64,000 nt of DNA from Xylocopilactobacillus apis (GCF_033095965.1 NZ_AP026801.1:496001-560000); one strand, 5' to 3'. Shown: positions 8,838 to 17,072, counted from the first letter of the stretch. Program-made: numbers and translations. Notes: generated from the letters alone by a model not told the origin.

Positions 8838-9180
8838 TTTTAAAAACCTCTCTGTTTGTTTAAGTTATTTGAACAAACGTTTTCCCTAATAGAATTATAA
8901 ATTAAAAAAAATAAAATACAATACATTTGGTAATTAATAAATTAATCTGCTAATATAGCGACTTTTATCGATTTTTGTGAAAGGGCTTGACTTTTTAAAA
9001 ATATATATCTAGCATTATATCTGAGCAAACGTTTTCTCAAAACAATTACTTTAAAAAGTTTTTTTATTAAGCTAAAGGCATCCGATGGAATTTTATGAAA
9101 ATAATCGATAATAAATGATTGTAAATGAAAAAATATGGTGATAAACTGTTTTTGGAAACGTTAACTATAAGGAGATATAA
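8838..9180. promoter_or_regulatory. Divergent control region of the sugar locus with three CG-centred operators
   Basis: No gene fits in these 343 bases. Two almost identical 16-mers, GAACAAACGTTTTCCC (8871-8886) and GAGCAAACGTTTTCTC (9023-9038), lie next to the minus-strand and plus-strand transcription units. A third site, TGGAAACGTTAACT (9153-9166), sits just before the ribosome binding site of the plus-strand gene. A possible -35 TTGACT is at 8987-8992 with TAGCAT at 9010-9015, which would place the second operator over the transcription start. All three fit LacI/CcpA-type sites; the first two are probably for the local LacI regulator and the third looks more like a cre. Confidence 0.6.
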
Positions 9181-10119
9181 ATGAAATTAGCAACCAGAAT
9201 AAATTCTTTTTTACCTCAAAGTAAAAATGATTTAAATACAGTTTTTGAAAAATTGAACCATATCGGGATTAATTATGTTGATCTGAATTATCCAGAACAT
9301 ATTGAGAAATTTTCGCCCGAGGATGTAAGCACAATGCTGAGTGAAAATAATCTAAAGTTAAACGGGTTAGCCCTTAGATTTAAAGACGATTATATCAATG
9401 GTGAATTGGGAAATGCTGAAGATAGTATAGCCAAATCTGCAGTTGATCTTTGTAGGAGGGCAATCGATTTTTGTCGGCAAGCAAACGGAAAAGTAGTAAC
9501 TATTTGGTTAGCTCATGATGGCTTTGATTATAGTTTTCAAATTAATTATGAAAAAGTTTGGAATCAATTGAAAAAGTCTTTTGCTGATATTGCAGATTAT
9601 GCAACTCCCGATATTAAGATCAGCATTGAATACAAACCATTCCAACCTAGAGCTTATGCGTTTATTGATGGGATGGGAATAACTGGGATGATGCTTGATG
9701 AATTAAATCGTCCCAACTTAGGGGTTACTCTTGATTATTGTCATATGCTGATGAAACATGAAAATCCAGCATTTGCTGCAGATATTTTCGGAAAAAGAGG
9801 TCAATTGTTTGGAGTTCATTTAAATGATGGCTACGGTTTAAATGATGATGGCTTAATGATTGGTACAGCAACTCCTGTTAAAACTTTTGAATTTTTATAT
9901 TACCTAAAAAAGAACGATTACGACAATGTGATATATTTTGATACTTTCCCAGTTATCGAAAATGCTGAAGAGGAATGTGTTCAAAATATTAAAACAATTA
10001 AAGAGTTTGATAAAAAAATTACCGAAACTGGTGTTGCGAAGATTCAACAAATAATTGACCAAAATGATGCAATTAAAGCTAACGAATTAGTTCATAAATT
10101 GTTATTTGGATGTAAATAA
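9181..10119 (+). CDS. TIM-barrel sugar (phosphate) isomerase/epimerase
   Basis: A 312-residue protein of the xylose-isomerase-like TIM-barrel superfamily. Probable metal ligands are the Glu in ISIEYKPFQPRAY (about residue 157), the Asp/His in GVTLDYCHMLMK and the HLNDGYGLNDDGLMIGT block. This layout matches proteins annotated as sugar phosphate isomerase/epimerase or L-rhamnose-isomerase-like. It is the first gene of a plus-strand unit with a PTS EIIBC, opposite the epimerase/rpiB pair, so it probably converts the imported sugar phosphate. An AAGGAG site is six bases before the ATG, and a cre-like site overlaps the leader just upstream, suggesting a roadblock type of repression. The exact substrate is unknown. 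Confidence 0.82.
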   Translation: MKLATRINSFLPQSKNDLNTVFEKLNHIGINYVDLNYPEHIEKFSPEDVSTMLSENNLKLNGLALRFKDDYINGELGNAEDSIAKSAVDLCRRAIDFCRQANGKVVTIWLAHDGFDYSFQINYEKVWNQLKKSFADIADYATPDIKISIEYKPFQPRAYAFIDGMGITGMMLDELNRPNLGVTLDYCHMLMKHENPAFAADIFGKRGQLFGVHLNDGYGLNDDGLMIGTATPVKTFEFLYYLKKNDYDNVIYFDTFPVIENAEEECVQNIKTIKEFDKKITETGVAKIQQIIDQNDAIKANELVHKLLFGCK

Positions 10120-10139
10120 TTTTGTAGGAGAAAATTAAA

Positions 10140-11510
10140 ATGGATTTTAAAAAGGCGGCTAAAGAAATTTTAGAAAGCGTTGGAGGTCCTGAAAATATTA
10201 GTAATATGAGCCTCTGCGCAACAAGATTAAGATTAAATCTCAAAGATCCATCAAAAGCTAATGATGAAGCTGTAAAAAATGTTGATGGAGTTATTAATGT
10301 TGTTAATCGAGCTGGTCAATATCAAATTTTAATAGGTACAGAAGTTCCTAAATTATATGAACAATTTGAAAAATTAATTAATGTTGACGAGGTTGCAGAT
10401 AATGATTCTTCTCAGGAAAAATCGGGTAGCATCATCTCAAATATTTTTTCTGCAATTTCTGCAATATTTGCACCATTATTACCTGCCTTAGCTGGTTCAG
10501 GAATTTTAAGAGGCTTACTTATTCTATTTGTTCAGATAGGTTGGATCAAAGAAAAAACTGGAACATATTCAATTTTATTCGTTGCATCAATGAGTGTATT
10601 TTATTTTCTTCCAGTTCTTTTAGCTTTTACGTCAGCTAAAAGATTTGGTGCCAGCCCGTATTTATCTGCTTTAATAGGGGCAGCACTGTTACATCCAGAC
10701 TTTATTTCTCTCATGGGAAGTAAAGGAAATGGGACAGTTACTCATTTTATGAAAATTCCTGTAGTTCTGATGAATTATAATTCAACTGTAGTACCTATAA
10801 TTCTTTCTATTTGGGCTTTTTCATACTTATATAAATTTCTTGACAAGCATGTAACTGAAAACCTTAAGTTAGTTGTTGTACCTTTGGTTTCTCTTGCTAT
10901 TATGATTCCTCTTACTGTAATTGTTATTGGGCCAATTGGCGTTTACGGCGGAGAATTGGTTGCAAATTTGGTAAATTGGTTAATTGAAAAGAGTAGTATT
11001 TTAACCGGTATAATTGTCGGTGGTGGCTGGAGCGTATTAGTTAGTTTTGGAATTCACTGGGCAGTTAATCCAATTATGATTAATAACATTTCAACACATG
11101 GTTTTGATTACATAGTTCCATTTACTTTTGCATGCAATTTTGCAGTAATTGGAACAACTATAGGTGTTTACTTCAAAGCAAAAAATATAAAGCTAAAAAG
11201 TTTTGCTTTAACTGGATTAATCACGATTGCTTTATCTGCAATTATTGAACCAACTTTATTTGGACTTTTGGTTAAGAATAGAAAATTATTCTTAGCACAG
11301 ATCATTGGTGGTGCAGTTGGTGGTGCTTATTTAGGATTAACAAAAGTTGTGACAAATGCTTTTGTCTTTGGAAGTGTTACTACATTTCCTGCATTTGTAC
11401 AAAAAAATGCTTCTAATTTCATTCAAGCAATGATTGGTTTAGCAATATCGTTGATTGTGTCAGCAATTTTAGCTTATATATTCACTAATAAGGATGAAAA
11501 ATTGGCATAA
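10140..11510 (+). CDS. PTS sugar transporter EIIBC, glucose/beta-glucoside superfamily
   Basis: Membrane permease that phosphorylates its sugar on entry. The N-terminal EIIB domain (about residues 1-85) has the phospho-accepting Cys in NMSLCATRLRLNL. The EIIC domain begins near residue 100 (ISNIFSAISAIFAPLLPALAGSGILRG) with about ten hydrophobic segments and the conserved GIHWAVNPIMINN and SAIIEPTLFGLL motifs. It has no fused EIIA; a free EIIA is encoded two genes downstream. At 456 residues it is normal for EIIBC. It starts 21 bases after the isomerase/epimerase gene. The sugar is not evident. The enzymes around it (RpiB, AlsE-like epimerase, isomerase) point away from simple beta-glucosides to a sugar needing isomerisation. 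Confidence 0.9.
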   Translation: MDFKKAAKEILESVGGPENISNMSLCATRLRLNLKDPSKANDEAVKNVDGVINVVNRAGQYQILIGTEVPKLYEQFEKLINVDEVADNDSSQEKSGSIISNIFSAISAIFAPLLPALAGSGILRGLLILFVQIGWIKEKTGTYSILFVASMSVFYFLPVLLAFTSAKRFGASPYLSALIGAALLHPDFISLMGSKGNGTVTHFMKIPVVLMNYNSTVVPIILSIWAFSYLYKFLDKHVTENLKLVVVPLVSLAIMIPLTVIVIGPIGVYGGELVANLVNWLIEKSSILTGIIVGGGWSVLVSFGIHWAVNPIMINNISTHGFDYIVPFTFACNFAVIGTTIGVYFKAKNIKLKSFALTGLITIALSAIIEPTLFGLLVKNRKLFLAQIIGGAVGGAYLGLTKVVTNAFVFGSVTTFPAFVQKNASNFIQAMIGLAISLIVSAILAYIFTNKDEKLA

Positions 11511-11586
11511 TTCAAGGTTAATATTTTTTCTCGGCTCTATTTACTGATAGAATACAGTAGAATAATTAATAACCGAGGGTTAATAA

Positions 11587-12333
11587 ATGATTCCTTATGA
11601 GAGACAAGAAACAATACTTCAAATTTTATCAAAACAAGAGCTGCTGAAAATCGATGAATTACAAAAATTAATTCCAGACGTGTCTATTTCTACGCTAAGA
11701 AGAGATTTAAAAGAATTGGAAAAATCTAATAAAATTGAATATCTTTTCGGAGGTGCTGTGAAACTATCTGAAAATAACGGTGAAGTTTCAATGAGAAAAA
11801 AGGTAGACCTTAATCGCGAAAAAAAAGATGTAATTGCACGAATAGCGGCATCACAAATTCATGATGGAGAAACAGTCTATATTGATTCTGGGTCAACATG
11901 TTCCTTATTACTAAGAGAAATAGTAAGTAAAAAAATTACTATTTATACAACAAGTACAAGTGTCTTTAATATATCTCAGGAAATAAGTGCTCAAATAATT
12001 TTAACTGGAGGAAGTTATAATCCATTAATTTCGTCTTTAAGTGGACCTTTGACGGAAGAGTGTTTACAGATGCTATACTTTGATAAATCGTTTATTGGAG
12101 TTAATGGGATTGACATTGAAAAAGGGGTTACTACTCCAAATATTTCCGAAGCAACAAAAAAGAAACTTATTAAAAGTCATTCAAGAGCTACTTATTTAAT
12201 GTGTGATAGTACAAAATTTCACAAATTTTCTAATATTAAAGCCTTTGATTTAAAAGACGTCTATGTTGTTTCAGATAAATTTGATAAGTCTATTAATACC
12301 GTTTCCGATATAATAACAGATCGGAAAAAATAA
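11587..12333 (+). CDS. DeoR family transcriptional regulator
   Basis: A 248-residue DeoR-type repressor. The N-terminal winged helix (YERQETILQILSKQELLKI, then SISTLRRDLKELE) covers residues 4-55. The sugar-phosphate sensor domain follows, with DGETVYIDSGSTC, TLTEEC-like and FIGVNGIDIEKGVTT blocks typical of the DeoR C-terminus. It lies inside the operon between EIIBC and EIIA, so the locus has two regulators (LacI on the far side, DeoR here). A CTCGG/CCGAG pair brackets the 76-base gap upstream, which may hold its own promoter or operator. The ligand is probably a phosphorylated sugar made in this pathway. Confidence 0.9.
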   Translation: MIPYERQETILQILSKQELLKIDELQKLIPDVSISTLRRDLKELEKSNKIEYLFGGAVKLSENNGEVSMRKKVDLNREKKDVIARIAASQIHDGETVYIDSGSTCSLLLREIVSKKITIYTTSTSVFNISQEISAQIILTGGSYNPLISSLSGPLTEECLQMLYFDKSFIGVNGIDIEKGVTTPNISEATKKKLIKSHSRATYLMCDSTKFHKFSNIKAFDLKDVYVVSDKFDKSINTVSDIITDRKK

Positions 12334-12400
12334 ATTAAAAAGTAACAACAAAAATTATCAATTTTATTAGTTTAATAAACCGATCATAAAGAGGTAAATA

Positions 12401-12883
12401 ATGTTTAAATTTTTACATAAAAATAAATCAGAATCACTTCAAATTCCAATTGAAGGAGAAGTTATTGAATTAAGTAAAGTGTCTGATCCCGTTTTTTCAG
12501 AAAAAATGATGGGTGATGGTTTTGGAGTAATTCCAAGTTCGAAAACCATTTATGCTCCAATTTCTGGAAAAATTACTTTTGTAGCAGATACGAAACACGG
12601 AATCGGAATTACAAGTGATGATGGCATAGAGCTGTTGCTTCATCTAGGGATTGACACTGTAGAGTTAAACGGCAATCCATTTAAAATTGATGTAACAGTT
12701 GGGGATCAAGTTGAAGCTGGCCAAAAATTAGGTGAAATGGACGTAGAAGAAGTTAAAAAATCAGCAAAAGATCCTACGGTTATGGTAGTAGTAACTAACA
12801 CCAATGATGTTATTTCAGAATTAGTTGTTCAACCTGGTAGTAAAAAAGCGGGTGAGATTGCCGCTCAAGTAACCAAAAAGTAA
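12401..12883 (+). CDS. PTS EIIA component, glucose family (Crr-like)
   Basis: A 160-residue soluble phosphocarrier. Diagnostic sequence: the active-site His in GIELLLHLGIDTVELNG (about residue 87), preceded by YAPISGKITFVADTKHGIGI with the second conserved His. It supplies phosphate to the EIIBC protein two genes upstream, which lacks an EIIA domain. A GAGGT ribosome binding site precedes the ATG. The gene is closed by a strong terminator, so it is the last gene of the plus-strand sugar unit. It could also serve other EIIA-less transporters of the same family. Confidence 0.93.
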   Translation: MFKFLHKNKSESLQIPIEGEVIELSKVSDPVFSEKMMGDGFGVIPSSKTIYAPISGKITFVADTKHGIGITSDDGIELLLHLGIDTVELNGNPFKIDVTVGDQVEAGQKLGEMDVEEVKKSAKDPTVMVVVTNTNDVISELVVQPGSKKAGEIAAQVTKK

Positions 12884-12900
12884 GATATATAATTTTTTAT

Positions 12901-12943
12901 AGACTTTATCAGAGATTTTCCAAACTTTGATAAAGTCTTTTTT
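12901..12943 (+). terminator. Terminator of the sugar PTS unit
   Basis: Arms AGACTTTATCA (12901-12911) and TTGATAAAGTCT (12927-12938) followed by a T run, 17 bases after the EIIA stop. Confidence 0.9.
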
Positions 12944-12967
12944 GTTGTTGAATAATCTTTTTTAACA

Positions 12968-13018
12968 TTTACAAATGTAGATTTAAGTAATATACTTTAT
13001 TTAAAATCTACATTTGTA
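12968..13018 (+). promoter_or_regulatory. Copper-locus promoter flanked by two cop boxes
   Basis: TTTACA (12968-12973) and TATACT (12991-12996) are spaced by exactly 17 bases. TACAAATGTA (12970-12979) overlaps the -35 box, and TACATTTGTA (13009-13018) lies at the likely transcription start. Both match TACANNTGTA, the operator bound by CopY/CopR-type copper repressors of lactic acid bacteria. Overlap with the promoter fits repression relieved by copper. No CopY gene is present in the window. Confidence 0.8.
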
Positions 13019-13035
13019 AACAATAGGAGGCAAAG

Positions 13036-13413
13036 ATGATTAATAATCTATTAGTAGTAATTGGGGCATTGTTGTTAATTGGTTTTATTAGTTGGTGGTT
13101 CTTTGTTCCCAGAAAAGAGAATGCAGTTAACGCAAAAGAGACCAAAGATCATCTGCAAAACGTTGAAGTTGTAGTTGATGGAGGCTATAAGCCAAGCACT
13201 GTTGTAGTTAAACAAGGTGAACCAGCGGAAATTACTTTTAATCGTAAAGATCCTTCAAGCTGTTTAGAGCAAGTCGTTTTTCCTGATTGGGGCATTAATG
13301 AGTTTTTGCCAGAAAAAGAGGAGCATGCGATTAAAATTGATACCAGTAAGCCAGGAGTTTATCAATATGCATGCGGGATGGATATGTTTCACGGAAAAGT
13401 TGTAGTTGAGTAG
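13036..13413 (+). CDS. Membrane-anchored cupredoxin-domain protein
   Basis: A 125-residue protein. Residues 5-24 form one hydrophobic segment (LLVVIGALLLIGFISWWFF) followed by a polar linker, so the rest should sit outside the membrane. Residues about 42-125 are a cupredoxin-like domain: GGYKPSTVVVKQGEPAEITF and the C-terminal CGMDMFHGKVVVE, where Cys, Met and His make a plausible copper site. A second Cys is in DPSSCLEQV. It is the first gene after the cop-box promoter and lies 11 bases before a second, anchor-less cupredoxin gene. A role in extracytoplasmic copper binding next to the P-type ATPase is inferred from context. Confidence 0.85.
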   Translation: MINNLLVVIGALLLIGFISWWFFVPRKENAVNAKETKDHLQNVEVVVDGGYKPSTVVVKQGEPAEITFNRKDPSSCLEQVVFPDWGINEFLPEKEEHAIKIDTSKPGVYQYACGMDMFHGKVVVE

Positions 13414-13424
13414 GAGGTGTCAAA

Positions 13425-13685
13425 ATGCAAAAAGCAAAAATTGTGATTAATAAAGGTTACAAACCAGATACAGTAAAATTTAACAAGAGTGATCCAGCGG
13501 AAATAACATTTGTTCAGGAGGACTCTTCTGATTGTTTGAGACAAGTTCAGTCCAAAGATTTAAATTTTCAAGTTGAGCTGCCAGTTGGTTCTGAAAAGAC
13601 AATTAGTATTAAGACCGATCAGGCAGGAGAATTCAATTTTAGTTGCGGCATGAACATGTTTCACGGGAAAGTCATCATCGAATGA
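13425..13685 (+). CDS. Cytosolic-type cupredoxin-domain protein
   Basis: An 86-residue stand-alone cupredoxin-like domain without signal peptide or membrane segment. It parallels the previous protein: NKGYKPDTVKFNKSDPAEITF, then DSSDCLRQV, then [14 protein letters not shown] with the same Cys-Met-His arrangement. An AGGAGGTG site precedes the ATG. Its stop overlaps the ATPase start as ATGA, so the two are translationally coupled. This position is where copper operons usually carry copZ or the ATPase's own HMA domains, neither of which is seen here. A chaperone or regulatory metal-binding role for the ATPase is therefore attractive but unproven. Confidence 0.85.
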   Translation: MQKAKIVINKGYKPDTVKFNKSDPAEITFVQEDSSDCLRQVQSKDLNFQVELPVGSEKTISIKTDQAGEFNFSCGMNMFHGKVIIE

Positions 13686-15493
13686 GTATCAAAAATCGTT
13701 TTATCTTTTCGTTAATTGCAACGATTCCAATGTTAATCAACATGATAGGGATGCCATTTGGCTGGATGCTTCCAGGGGGTGATTGGACATCATTAATTTT
13801 GACTAGCGCAATTATGTTGGTTTCAGCAAGGCCTTTTTTACACAGCGCTTGGGCTGCTTTTAAAAATCACCACGCCAATATGGATACCTTGGTAGCAATT
13901 GGAACAACAGTTGCTTATCTATACAGTATCTATGCGATGATCAATCATCAGGGAGTTTTCTTTGAGAGTGCTGCTTTTATCATTACTTTCGTTTTGCTTG
14001 GACAAGTGTTAGAAGAGAAAATGCGGCATAATGCGTCAAGTGCAGTAGAAAAGCTCCTTGATCTTCAAGCAAAAGAAGCCACAGTTGTTCACAATGATCA
14101 ATTTATAAAGATTCCTTTGTCCGAAGTGAAAGTAGGAGACATTATTCAGGTCAAGCCGGGTGAAAAAGTTGCTGTTGATGGATTAATCACTGAGGGATCA
14201 ACAACGGTGGATGAATCAATGGTCACTGGAGAGAGCATGCCAATTACTAAAAATGTTGGCGATCAGGTAATTGGATCAACGATCAACAAAAATGGAACTT
14301 TTCTGTTTCAGGCTGAAAAGGTTGGCAGTGAAACAATGCTTGCCCAGATTGTCGAAATGGTCAAAAAAGCACAGACAAGCCGTGCGCCAATTCAAAAGAC
14401 AACCGATCAAGTTTCAAATGTTTTTGTGCCTCTAGTTTTAATTTTGGCGATTATTACTTTTGTGGCTTGGGATGTTATAATTGGCGGCACTGCTGAGCAA
14501 GCAACGATGTTCGCCGTTTCAGTTGTCGTGATTGCTTGTCCTTGTGCATTGGGCCTTGCCACCCCGACCGCATTAATGGTCGGAACGGGACGCAGTGCTA
14601 AAATGGGTGTTCTAATTAAAAATGGTGAGGTCTTAGAAGCTGCTGACAACATCCAAACAGTGGTTTTTGATAAAACTGGAACGATTACAAATGGTACGCC
14701 AGTGGTCACGGATATAATTGGTTCCCCCCAAGAAATTTTAGGATTGGCTTCCTCGTTAGAAGCGGATTCTGAACATCCGCTGGCAGATGCAATTATGACA
14801 AAAGCTCAGGAAAAGAAAATAAAGAGTCAAGCGGTCACTGATTTTCAAGCAATCGCCGGTAAAGGTGTAACGGGACGTGTGAACGGAGAACTTGTCAAAG
14901 TCGGAAATGAAAAAATGTTTTCGGGGCAATTACTTGGTTCAGAAATTCAAAACCAAATCGATCTACTGCAAGATGAAGCCAAAACGGTCGTTATTGTTGG
15001 AACAGATACGGCAGTTAGAGGATTAATCGCAATTCAAGATGCTCCAAAACCTAGTTCAGCTAAGGCAATTAAGGTTTTAAAGAAACAGGGACTTAAAACA
15101 GTGATGTTGACAGGTGATCATCAACGAGTAGCAGATGCAATTGCTAAACAGGTAGGAATTGATCAGGTAGTAGCTGGGGTGATGCCAGAAGATAAAGCCA
15201 AAAAAGTGCAAGAGCTTGAGCAGAATGGACCAGTCGCTTTTGTCGGAGATGGAATTAACGATGCCCCTGCTTTAACGATCGCTAACGTCGGAATTGCGAT
15301 GGGAGCAGGAACGGATATTGCCATCGAATCAGGTGGCATTGTACTTGTTAAAAATGATTTATGGGGCGTTGTCGAAGCACTTGAACTTAGTAAAAAAACT
15401 TTCAATCGGATCAAGCTCAATCTTTTTGGGCATTTATCTATAATGCAATTGGCATCCCAATCGCTGCTGGATTTTTTGTGGGGATCGGGTTAA
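13682..15493 (+). CDS. copA: Copper-type P1B ATPase, C-terminus altered by a frameshift
   Basis: Copper-translocating P-type ATPase. I start it at 13682 (ATGA overlap with the cupredoxin stop). No N-terminal HMA metal-binding domain is present. Visible are the transmembrane CPC motif (residues 286-288, [15 protein letters not shown]), the phosphorylated Asp in DKTGTITNG (D330), the [11 protein letters not shown] motif and the [11 protein letters not shown] hinge. Near the end the frame runs through [12 protein letters not shown] and stops at 15493, giving 603 residues. The expected closing membrane helices are encoded one frame back up to 15609. Restoring one T to the run at 15423-15427 gives 642 residues. 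This is either a real mutation, a sequencing error or a slippage site. Copper control is indicated by the cop boxes upstream. Confidence 0.85.
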   Translation: MSIKNRFIFSLIATIPMLINMIGMPFGWMLPGGDWTSLILTSAIMLVSARPFLHSAWAAFKNHHANMDTLVAIGTTVAYLYSIYAMINHQGVFFESAAFIITFVLLGQVLEEKMRHNASSAVEKLLDLQAKEATVVHNDQFIKIPLSEVKVGDIIQVKPGEKVAVDGLITEGSTTVDESMVTGESMPITKNVGDQVIGSTINKNGTFLFQAEKVGSETMLAQIVEMVKKAQTSRAPIQKTTDQVSNVFVPLVLILAIITFVAWDVIIGGTAEQATMFAVSVVVIACPCALGLATPTALMVGTGRSAKMGVLIKNGEVLEAADNIQTVVFDKTGTITNGTPVVTDIIGSPQEILGLASSLEADSEHPLADAIMTKAQEKKIKSQAVTDFQAIAGKGVTGRVNGELVKVGNEKMFSGQLLGSEIQNQIDLLQDEAKTVVIVGTDTAVRGLIAIQDAPKPSSAKAIKVLKKQGLKTVMLTGDHQRVADAIAKQVGIDQVVAGVMPEDKAKKVQELEQNGPVAFVGDGINDAPALTIANVGIAMGAGTDIAIESGGIVLVKNDLWGVVEALELSKKTFNRIKLNLFGHLSIMQLASQSLLDFLWGSG

Positions 15494-15609
15494 CACTCAG
15501 TCCAGAATTAGCAGGTCTTGCAATGGCTTTAAGCTCAATTTCTGTTGTATCGAGTTCCTTGATGTTAAATCGAACGAAAATAGTAAGTGAATCAATGCCA
15601 TCTATTTAG
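15428..15609 (+). pseudogene. copA: Out-of-frame C-terminal piece of the copper ATPase
   Basis: In the frame ending with TAG at 15607-15609 the DNA reads [17 protein letters not shown], then a stretch containing [18 protein letters not shown] and finally [13 protein letters not shown]. This is the normal end of P1B ATPases (last transmembrane pair). It has no start codon or ribosome binding site of its own and connects to the upstream frame at the T5 run 15423-15427. Confidence 0.85.
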
Positions 15610-15657
15610 GTTTTTTATGGTATTCTTATTTTACTAACTATAAATAAGGAGCCATTT

Positions 15658-16350
15658 ATGAAAACAATTGGTTTACTCGGTGGAATGAGTTGGGAGAGTA
15701 CAACGGATTATTACCGGCTAATTAACGAGACAGTGAAGAAGGAATTAGGCGGTCTTCATTCAGCTAAATGTATTTTATATAGTGTTGATTTTGAAGAAAT
15801 TGAAAAATACCAATTTGCCAATCAATGGGATGAAAGCGCCCGAGTTTTAAGCGATGCATGTCGTTCTTTAGAACGGGCAGGGGCTGATTATATTGTGATC
15901 TGTACAAATACAATGCATAAAATTGTTGATCAACTTCAAGCTCAAATCAAAATTCCAATTCTTCACATTGCTGATGTAACTGCCAAAGAATTAAATGATC
16001 ATAAGATTGATCGAGTAGGACTTCTTGGGACTAAATTTACGATGGAAGAAGATTTTTACAAAAATCGTCTGATCGAAAAAGGTATAGACGTCATGATACC
16101 TGATCATGATGAATGTGAGAAGGTCAGTTCAATTATTTATGATGAATTGTGTCTCGGTCAAATTAACGAAGATTCAAAGCAATTTTATCTTAAAATAGTC
16201 GATGAATTGCATCAAAAAGGAGCTCAGGGAGTAATTCTGGGATGTACTGAAATTGGTGAACTGATTCAACAAAAAGATACCAAAGTTCCTTTGTTTGATA
16301 CCACACGCATTCATGCCGTTAAAGCGGCTGAGATGGCGATTAGTAAGTAG
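15658..16350 (+). CDS. Aspartate/glutamate racemase family protein
   Basis: A 230-residue PLP-independent amino-acid racemase. The two catalytic cysteines are in VICTNTMHK (about residue 82) and GVILGCTEIGEL (about residue 199). The N-terminal IGLLGGMSWESTTDYYRLINE block is typical of the RacD/YgeA subfamily rather than MurI. D-aspartate or D-glutamate formation for cell-wall crosslinks is the usual role in lactobacilli. An AAGGAG site is close to the ATG. It is a single-gene unit between the copper locus and the convergent tetR gene; which amino acid is used cannot be read from the sequence. Confidence 0.9.
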   Translation: MKTIGLLGGMSWESTTDYYRLINETVKKELGGLHSAKCILYSVDFEEIEKYQFANQWDESARVLSDACRSLERAGADYIVICTNTMHKIVDQLQAQIKIPILHIADVTAKELNDHKIDRVGLLGTKFTMEEDFYKNRLIEKGIDVMIPDHDECEKVSSIIYDELCLGQINEDSKQFYLKIVDELHQKGAQGVILGCTEIGELIQQKDTKVPLFDTTRIHAVKAAEMAISK

Positions 16351-16360
16351 AAATAGTAAA

Positions 16361-16386
16361 AACCAGCTGTAAAGGCTGTTTTTTTT
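16361..16386. terminator. Weak hairpin with T tract between racemase and tetR
   Basis: CAGC (16364-16367) can pair with GCTG (16375-16378), with some outer A-T pairs, followed by eight T. The two convergent genes end on either side. The short stem makes this a tentative terminator. Confidence 0.4.
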
Positions 16387-16927
16387 ATTTTGGAATAATT
16401 TTCATAATTAGTTCCATCATCTGATCAGGAGGCATTGGTTCATCACTGCTAAGCCAGGTCGCAAGAATATTGCTTAGTCCTCCAAAAACAAAGCTGGCTT
16501 GGAATTTATTTTCCAATGGATCATTAGACTTCCAGGTGGTGTTGTATTCCAAGTAGCGATTGATTGCTTGCTCTTGCCAAACTTCCATAAATTTTTGATA
16601 GATTTTTTTTCTCATCAAAAGTTGAATAAATGATTTTTGATCCCACCAGAAATTAACAAACAGTTCAAGTGAATGCTCCGCCGTCCTTTCAGTAAGTGGA
16701 ATCTTTACCATTTCATGAATAAAGGTATCTATAATTTTGAGATAGCCGTATGCCAAAAGCTCATCTTTGTTTTTAAAAGAATTATAAAAAGTCTTTCGCG
16801 TTAAATCAGCGTGTTGAGCAATTTCAGTGATCGTAATTTCGCTGTAGTCGTTAGTTTCTAATAATTTAAGCAATGATTCCCAAAGCCAAACTCGTGATTG
16901 TTCGGCTATTTTTTGTTTTCCGTTCAT
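16385..16927 (-). CDS. TetR/AcrR family regulator
   Basis: A 180-residue one-component regulator. The N-terminal helix-turn-helix is seen in YSEITITEIAQHADLTRKTFYNSFKNKDELLAYGY (about residues 28-62, given here in pieces: ITEIAQHADLTRKTFYNSF). The rest is an all-helical ligand domain with the FGGLSNILATWL segment near the end, as in AcrR-type proteins with a C-terminal TetR_C-like domain. It is divergent from an ABC exporter operon, and the intergenic region holds ACAAAT-containing inverted repeats. Control of that exporter and of itself is the natural inference. The inducer is unknown. Confidence 0.88.
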   Translation of the reverse strand: MNGKQKIAEQSRVWLWESLLKLLETNDYSEITITEIAQHADLTRKTFYNSFKNKDELLAYGYLKIIDTFIHEMVKIPLTERTAEHSLELFVNFWWDQKSFIQLLMRKKIYQKFMEVWQEQAINRYLEYNTTWKSNDPLENKFQASFVFGGLSNILATWLSSDEPMPPDQMMELIMKIIPK

Positions 16928-16945
16928 TAATTTTCTCCATCGGTG

Positions 16946-17054
16946 ACAAATATCTAAATTTGTATCACTTGTTCAAAAACTATTTCTTTTCGTCCTTTTA
17001 CCAAGTATACTACAAAACGAAATCAAAGGTTACAAATGTATAAGATATATACAT
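16946..17054. promoter_or_regulatory. Operators between tetR and the ABC exporter operon
   Basis: ACAAAT and ATTTGT are arranged as an inverted repeat at 16946-16963. TACAAATGTA, identical to a cop box, is at 17031-17040. Overlapping it, ATGTATA (17036-17042) and TATACAT (17048-17054) form a perfect 7-base inverted repeat. A TATACT box lies at 17006-17011. The shared ACAAAT half-site suggests TetR binding at both ends of the region. Confidence 0.5.
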
Positions 17055-17072
17055 ATGGATACGGAGGATAAA

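Noticed and set aside
13643-13681. Copper ATPase start at 13643 inside the cupredoxin gene
   Set aside because: The extra residues are an out-of-frame reading of the cupredoxin end; ATG 13682 is coupled to the cupredoxin stop.
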